From NCBI RefSeq assembly GCF_026619415.1, contig NZ_JAOVZR010000001.1:62001-126000 (forward strand): 64,000 nucleotides of DNA, read 5' to 3'. Below the pieces are notes generated by a model. The model was not told the origin of the DNA, did not search any database, and saw only the letters and a list, made by a program, of their open reading frames with translations. This document shows positions 60,822-64,000 of the stretch, one piece after another. Origin of the DNA: Hoeflea algicola. Lineage in GTDB: Bacteria; Pseudomonadota; Alphaproteobacteria; Rhizobiales; Rhizobiaceae. Every line of letters starts with the position of its first letter. Position 1 is the first letter of the stretch. The translations under genes were made by a program, and so were the position numbers.

Positions 60822-62891
60822 TCACGGCTTGAGCAGCGATGACAGCGGCTTTTTGAGCAGGCTCGAGCGGATCGAGCGCAGTTCGTGGCGCGGCGCTTGC
60901 GGGTCCTGCTCACGCGGCTCGGTGGCTGGCCGCAGGGTCTCGCCGTAATGGGTCTGCGAACGCGGCTCGGGAGCAGGTCGAATGGTCTCGCCATGAAGGT
61001 TCTGTGTCTGAGGCTCTGCGGCTGGACGCGTGGCTTCGCCGTAGTGGTTTTGCGCGCGCGGCTCTTGAGCCGGACGCACTGTCTCGCCGGGCTGGTAGGC
61101 AGGTGCCCGTGGGGCGGCGATCTCGCCGGAGCGTGTCGCCATACCCGGCATTGTCGCGGTCGGATCGATTGATGGTGACTGCTCGACCCCTTCGGAGAAT
61201 GCAACGGCCGGCTTCTCGGCATCGTCGATATGGCGCATCCGCATGACGATCTTGCGCAGGTCGACGTTGTTGCTCTCGTTGCGGTGGACTGGCTGCAGGC
61301 CGGAATTGGCCTTTGGCAGGATGTGCTCGGGAACCCGCTCGAATACCATGCGCATCGGCACGGCCACTGCTTCGCCAAAGGCGATCGCCTCGCCATTGCC
61401 GATTGACGAGAGAAAACTCATGGTCGAGGCGGATGAATCCGGGATTGCCGAACGGATGATGTCCTGGTCGTGGTCATTGGACAGGCGCATCGCAAATACG
61501 GTCGAGCACTGTGACAGGATGGTCGGATCGAGTTCGCCGGGCCGCTGAGTGATGACGCCAAGACTGACGCCGTATTTCCGGCCTTCCTTGGCAATCCGCG
61601 AGATTGCCTGCCGAGTTGGAAAGAAGCCCAGCTTCGGATCTGCCGGAACGTAGCGGTGAGCCTCTTCGCAGACCACCAGAATGCGCACGCCGCCAGCGCT
61701 CCACAAGGCGATCTCGAAAGCCATGCGGCACAGGATCGACGCGACCGAATTGACCACCTCGGAAGGAATGCCGGCCAACTGGAACGTGGTCACCGGCTTG
61801 CCATCGCCGGGAATCCGGAAAATATGGCTGATGGTGGTCAGAATGGTGTCGTGGATGGTGTTGGACGAGAACATGAACTCGTAGCGCGGATCGTTGATTG
61901 CTGCCTGCACTCGAACCTTGAGCGATCTGAGATGTGGCTTTTCACTGCGGCCTTCGAGCTTTCCGATCCGCTCATCGATCAACGCCAGAAGATCTGCGAC
62001 CCGGTAGGGCACCGGCGTATCGGCGGTCACTGAAGAGCGTTCCTGGGTGCGGCGCACCAGAGGACTGTCGTGGTTGCCGCCCTTGAACATTCGCTTGGCC
62101 TCGGGGATGAGGTCGCGCAGCACATCGATTTCCTCGGCAATCGCCGGGCGGCCGCGAAACAGCACCTCCGTAAATTCTTCCAGACGGAACAGCCAGAACG
62201 GCAGATCCAGCGTGTCGGTATCGATCACCACGGATTCGGTCGGAAACGCCGCAGCAAATTCATTATGCGGGTCGAGGATGAGAATCCTGAGCGCGGGGTC
62301 CGCCTTCAACGCCTTGTGCAATAGCAGCGCAACCGCTGTGGTCTTGCCGACACCGGTGGTGCCGACCACGGCAAAGTGCCGCGACAACAGCGCCGGGACA
62401 TGGATCAGTGCGTCCAGCGAAGGGTCCTGCGTCAGCTTGCCGATGACAGCGGTTTCGCTGACACCCGGATCATAAATGACCGCAAGGTCCGACGAGCGCA
62501 TCCGGTGAACCACGGCGCCGAGATAAGGGTAATGCGAGATGCCTGCGCTGAATTCGACCTTGCCCTCGATGCCGGTCCGGATTTCACCGACCAGTTCCAC
62601 TTCGATATGCATGACGTTGTCGTCGTTTTCCGACCAGGCAACCATGTTGGTCTTCATCGAACAGACCAGGGCTACCACCCGGTTCTTGCCGACGCTGATC
62701 GAAATCAGCCGCCCGACGGACCAGAGTTCGGCCAGTCCACCGCCGTCGCTGCCGGCAATGGCGCTGACTGTGGCCTTGGAACCGGAACAGCCAATGACGC
62801 GGCCCAGTAAACGGTTTCCCGGTGCAGCCTTGTCGCGACGATTGCGGCCTTCCTCGGAATCGTCGAAAGTTGAAGTCGTGCCAGTGTCCAA
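60822..62891 (-). CDS. HerA-like ATPase (DUF87) with a repeat-rich C-terminus
   Basis: About 689 residues. A HAS-barrel-like N-terminal domain is followed by a RecA/FtsK-type ATPase with VVGTTGVGKTTAVALLL (Walker A), ILVVCEEAHRYVP (Walker B) and LGVITQRPGELD, matching HerA/DUF87 proteins. The last about 100 residues hold about four 17-residue repeats of the form GETxRPAxEPRxQxHY. HerA proteins act with NurA nucleases in DNA end resection; no nurA is seen nearby. The start is uncertain: a TTG at 62891 is my choice; the frame runs to 63014. It is a long single gene. Confidence 0.85.
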   Translation of the reverse strand: MDTGTTSTFDDSEEGRNRRDKAAPGNRLLGRVIGCSGSKATVSAIAGSDGGGLAELWSVGRLISISVGKNRVVALVCSMKTNMVAWSENDDNVMHIEVELVGEIRTGIEGKVEFSAGISHYPYLGAVVHRMRSSDLAVIYDPGVSETAVIGKLTQDPSLDALIHVPALLSRHFAVVGTTGVGKTTAVALLLHKALKADPALRILILDPHNEFAAAFPTESVVIDTDTLDLPFWLFRLEEFTEVLFRGRPAIAEEIDVLRDLIPEAKRMFKGGNHDSPLVRRTQERSSVTADTPVPYRVADLLALIDERIGKLEGRSEKPHLRSLKVRVQAAINDPRYEFMFSSNTIHDTILTTISHIFRIPGDGKPVTTFQLAGIPSEVVNSVASILCRMAFEIALWSAGGVRILVVCEEAHRYVPADPKLGFFPTRQAISRIAKEGRKYGVSLGVITQRPGELDPTILSQCSTVFAMRLSNDHDQDIIRSAIPDSSASTMSFLSSIGNGEAIAFGEAVAVPMRMVFERVPEHILPKANSGLQPVHRNESNNVDLRKIVMRMRHIDDAEKPAVAFSEGVEQSPSIDPTATMPGMATRSGEIAAPRAPAYQPGETVRPAQEPRAQNHYGEATRPAAEPQTQNLHGETIRPAPEPRSQTHYGETLRPATEPREQDPQAPRHELRSIRSSLLKKPLSSLLKP
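60900..61104 (-). repeat. Tandem 51-bp repeats in the HerA-like gene
   Basis: About four imperfect tandem copies of a 51-bp unit encoding a 17-residue Pro/Arg-rich element (GETxRPAxEPRxQ). The copies differ by many substitutions, so the array is not a recent expansion. Confidence 0.7.
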
Positions 62892-62996
62892 AACAGATCT
62901 TTCTACATTTTCCCAACCATGGCACCGCTGGGTTAACGGGGTCTTTAGGACTGTCGCGTATCGGCAAATATCAGAGATTTTTGCCGATTTTTGCCG

Positions 62997-63025
62997 TTGA
63001 CGCTGGCTATCCAAGGCGGTACGAC
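62997..63025 (+). promoter_or_regulatory. Likely ilv promoter
   Basis: TTGACG and TACGAC separated by 17 bases, 17 bp before the ilv leader peptide start. The -35 is good and the -10 is weak. Confidence 0.45.
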
Positions 63026-63041
63026 AGTAGCCATGATACCG

Positions 63042-63089
63042 ATGGCAAACATTATTGTAGTAAGAAGGCGCATGGGCAGGGTGGCGTAG
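63042..63089 (+). CDS. ilv leader peptide
   Basis: A 15-residue leader, MANIIVVRRRMGRVA, ending in TAG. Two Ile and two Val codons in a row (ATT ATT GTA GTA) are the control codons of branched-chain amino-acid attenuation. It precedes the attenuator hairpins and the ilvB gene. There is no clear Shine-Dalgarno sequence, but the peptide's composition and place leave little doubt. Confidence 0.82.
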   Translation: MANIIVVRRRMGRVA

Positions 63090-63146
63090 CTACCCGGCGA
63101 AAGCACCCATGCGCGACACGAGGCTCCTTCCGGAGCCTTTTTTTAT
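63065..63146 (+). terminator. ilvB transcription attenuator
   Basis: A first long hairpin pairs GCGCATGGG with CCCATGCGC (about 63068-63114) and overlaps the leader peptide's end. A second hairpin, AGGCTCC-TTC-CGGAGCCT at 63121-63138, is followed by seven T and is a strong intrinsic terminator. Ribosome stalling at the Ile/Val codons would change pairing in the first part and allow read-through into ilvB. Confidence 0.82.
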
Positions 63147-63201
63147 GGCTTAAACCGGGTTATTGAGCCCGACAAACAGATGACACAAGGGGTCAGGCGA
63201 T

Positions 63202-64000
63202 ATGGCCGGCAATGAAATGGAAATGACAGGCGCTGAAATGGTCTTGCAGGCGCTGCGCGACAACGGCGTCGAACACATCTTCGGCTATCCCGGCGGCGCG
63301 GTTCTGCCGATCTACGATGAACTGCATCAGCAGGACACGATCCAGCACATTCTGGTGCGTCACGAACAGGGCGCCGGCCACATGGCCGAGGGCTATGCCC
63401 GTTCCACCGGCAAGCCCGGTGTTGTGCTCGTCACTTCTGGCCCCGGCGCCACCAATGTCGTCACCGCGCTGCAGGACGCGCTGATGGATTCGATCCCGCT
63501 GGTCTGCCTTACCGGTCAGGTCCCGACCTCGCTGATCGGCTCGGATGCCTTCCAGGAATGCGACACCGTCGGCATCACCCGGCCGTGCACCAAGCACAAC
63601 TGGCTGGTCAAGGACGTCAACCAGCTCTCCCGCGTCATTCATGAAGCCTTCCGCATCGCCACAACCGGCCGCCCCGGACCAGTCGTTGTCGATATCCCCA
63701 AGGACGTTCAGTTCGCTACCGGCATCTACACCCCGCCATCGCCGGTAATCGAGCAGAAGAGCTACCAGCCGAAAGTCTCGGGCGACCTAGACAAGATCCG
63801 TGCCGCGATCGAGCTGATGGCCGGGGCCAAGCGCCCGATCATCTATTCCGGCGGTGGCGTGGTAAATTCCGGCCGCGAAGCCAGCCAGTTGCTGCGCGAA
63901 CTGGTCGAACTCACCGGCTTTCCGATCACCTCCACCCTGATGGGTCTGGGTGCCTATCCGGCTTCGGGCAAGAACTGGATGGGCATGCTTGGCATGCATG
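63202..64000 (+). CDS. ilvB: Acetolactate synthase large subunit, truncated at window edge
   Basis: The first 266 codons of the acetohydroxyacid synthase catalytic subunit, the common first step of Ile, Val and Leu synthesis. FGYPGGAVLPIYD with the following VRHEQGAGHMAEGYARST holds the thiamine-diphosphate glutamate, and LVTSGPGATN, LTGQVPTSLIGSDAFQE and RPGPVVVDIPKDVQ are conserved. GGGG lies about 7 bases before the ATG at 63202. It runs off the right edge; ilvN is expected next. It is controlled by the attenuator just upstream. Confidence 0.95.
   Translation, partial: MAGNEMEMTGAEMVLQALRDNGVEHIFGYPGGAVLPIYDELHQQDTIQHILVRHEQGAGHMAEGYARSTGKPGVVLVTSGPGATNVVTALQDALMDSIPLVCLTGQVPTSLIGSDAFQECDTVGITRPCTKHNWLVKDVNQLSRVIHEAFRIATTGRPGPVVVDIPKDVQFATGIYTPPSPVIEQKSYQPKVSGDLDKIRAAIELMAGAKRPIIYSGGGVVNSGREASQLLRELVELTGFPITSTLMGLGAYPASGKNWMGMLGMH

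Noticed and set aside
1..64000. CRISPR arrays, prophage genes, tRNA and rRNA genes
   Set aside because: No regularly spaced direct repeats, no phage structural genes, and no tRNA or rRNA sequence was recognised on either strand; only the tmRNA was found.

Overview
The window looks like a chromosome segment of a Rhizobiales alphaproteobacterium. The evidence is high GC with rhizobial codon use, a circularly permuted two-piece tmRNA whose tag is ANDNYAEARLAA beside an alphaproteobacterial-type sspB, the gene run thyA-folA-hflK-hflC-DUF2065-degP followed by serB/miaA and ilvB, and an ilv attenuator with an Ile/Val leader peptide. A Hoeflea-like member of the Rhizobiaceae/Phyllobacteriaceae would fit, but the genus is only a guess.

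Layout. 0-3.6 kb: an unknown truncated gene, a rhizobial-type L-asparaginase II and an S9A oligopeptidase. 3.6-9 kb: three tandem copies of a gene for a 364-residue TadG-like protein with a von Willebrand A domain, each with the same type of upstream region; the third copy is split by a single-gene IS66-family element (16-bp terminal repeats, 8-bp target duplication). 9-11.3 kb: two c-type cytochromes and an Fe/Mn superoxide dismutase. 11.3-19.4 kb: an accessory region with IS66 and IS1380 relics, an IS1595-family element that carries a small zinc-ribbon gene, three secreted pentapeptide-repeat proteins, two other small secreted proteins, and a protein with a HEPN-like motif.

19.4-28 kb: a Tat-exported parallel beta-helix protein, a flavin amine oxidase, a CHASE4-GGDEF diguanylate cyclase, a dienelactone hydrolase family protein, and an AhpD-like protein followed by CorA. 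27.8-31.5 kb: a divergent LysR / MttB-like methyltransferase / GcvT-like unit that looks like a catabolic demethylation system for a methylated amine. 31.6-44.6 kb: a YchJ-like protein, a polysaccharide deacetylase lipoprotein, a fatty-acid desaturase, UvrD, a PilZ protein, a two-Kazal lipoprotein, a MAPEG protein, an outer-membrane beta-barrel protein, a thioesterase coupled to a ClC channel, and a GlcD-like FAD oxidase.

44.6-64 kb is mostly conserved core: a very long AsmA-family protein that probably starts at CTG; an RHH / DUF4169 / sspB operon directly downstream of ssrA, so the trans-translation tag RNA and the adaptor that delivers tagged proteins to ClpXP are neighbours; DUF2853; a frameshifted BNR-repeat gene; thyA-folA; the HflKC membrane complex with DegP; serB plus an acetyltransferase opposite miaA, whose start codons overlap; a second diguanylate cyclase; a HerA-like ATPase with a repeat-rich tail; and the start of ilvB behind its attenuator. 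No tRNA, rRNA, CRISPR array or prophage was seen. I found no clear new defence or metabolic system. The triplicated VWA locus, the secreted pentapeptide cluster and the MttB/GcvT unit deserve the closest look.
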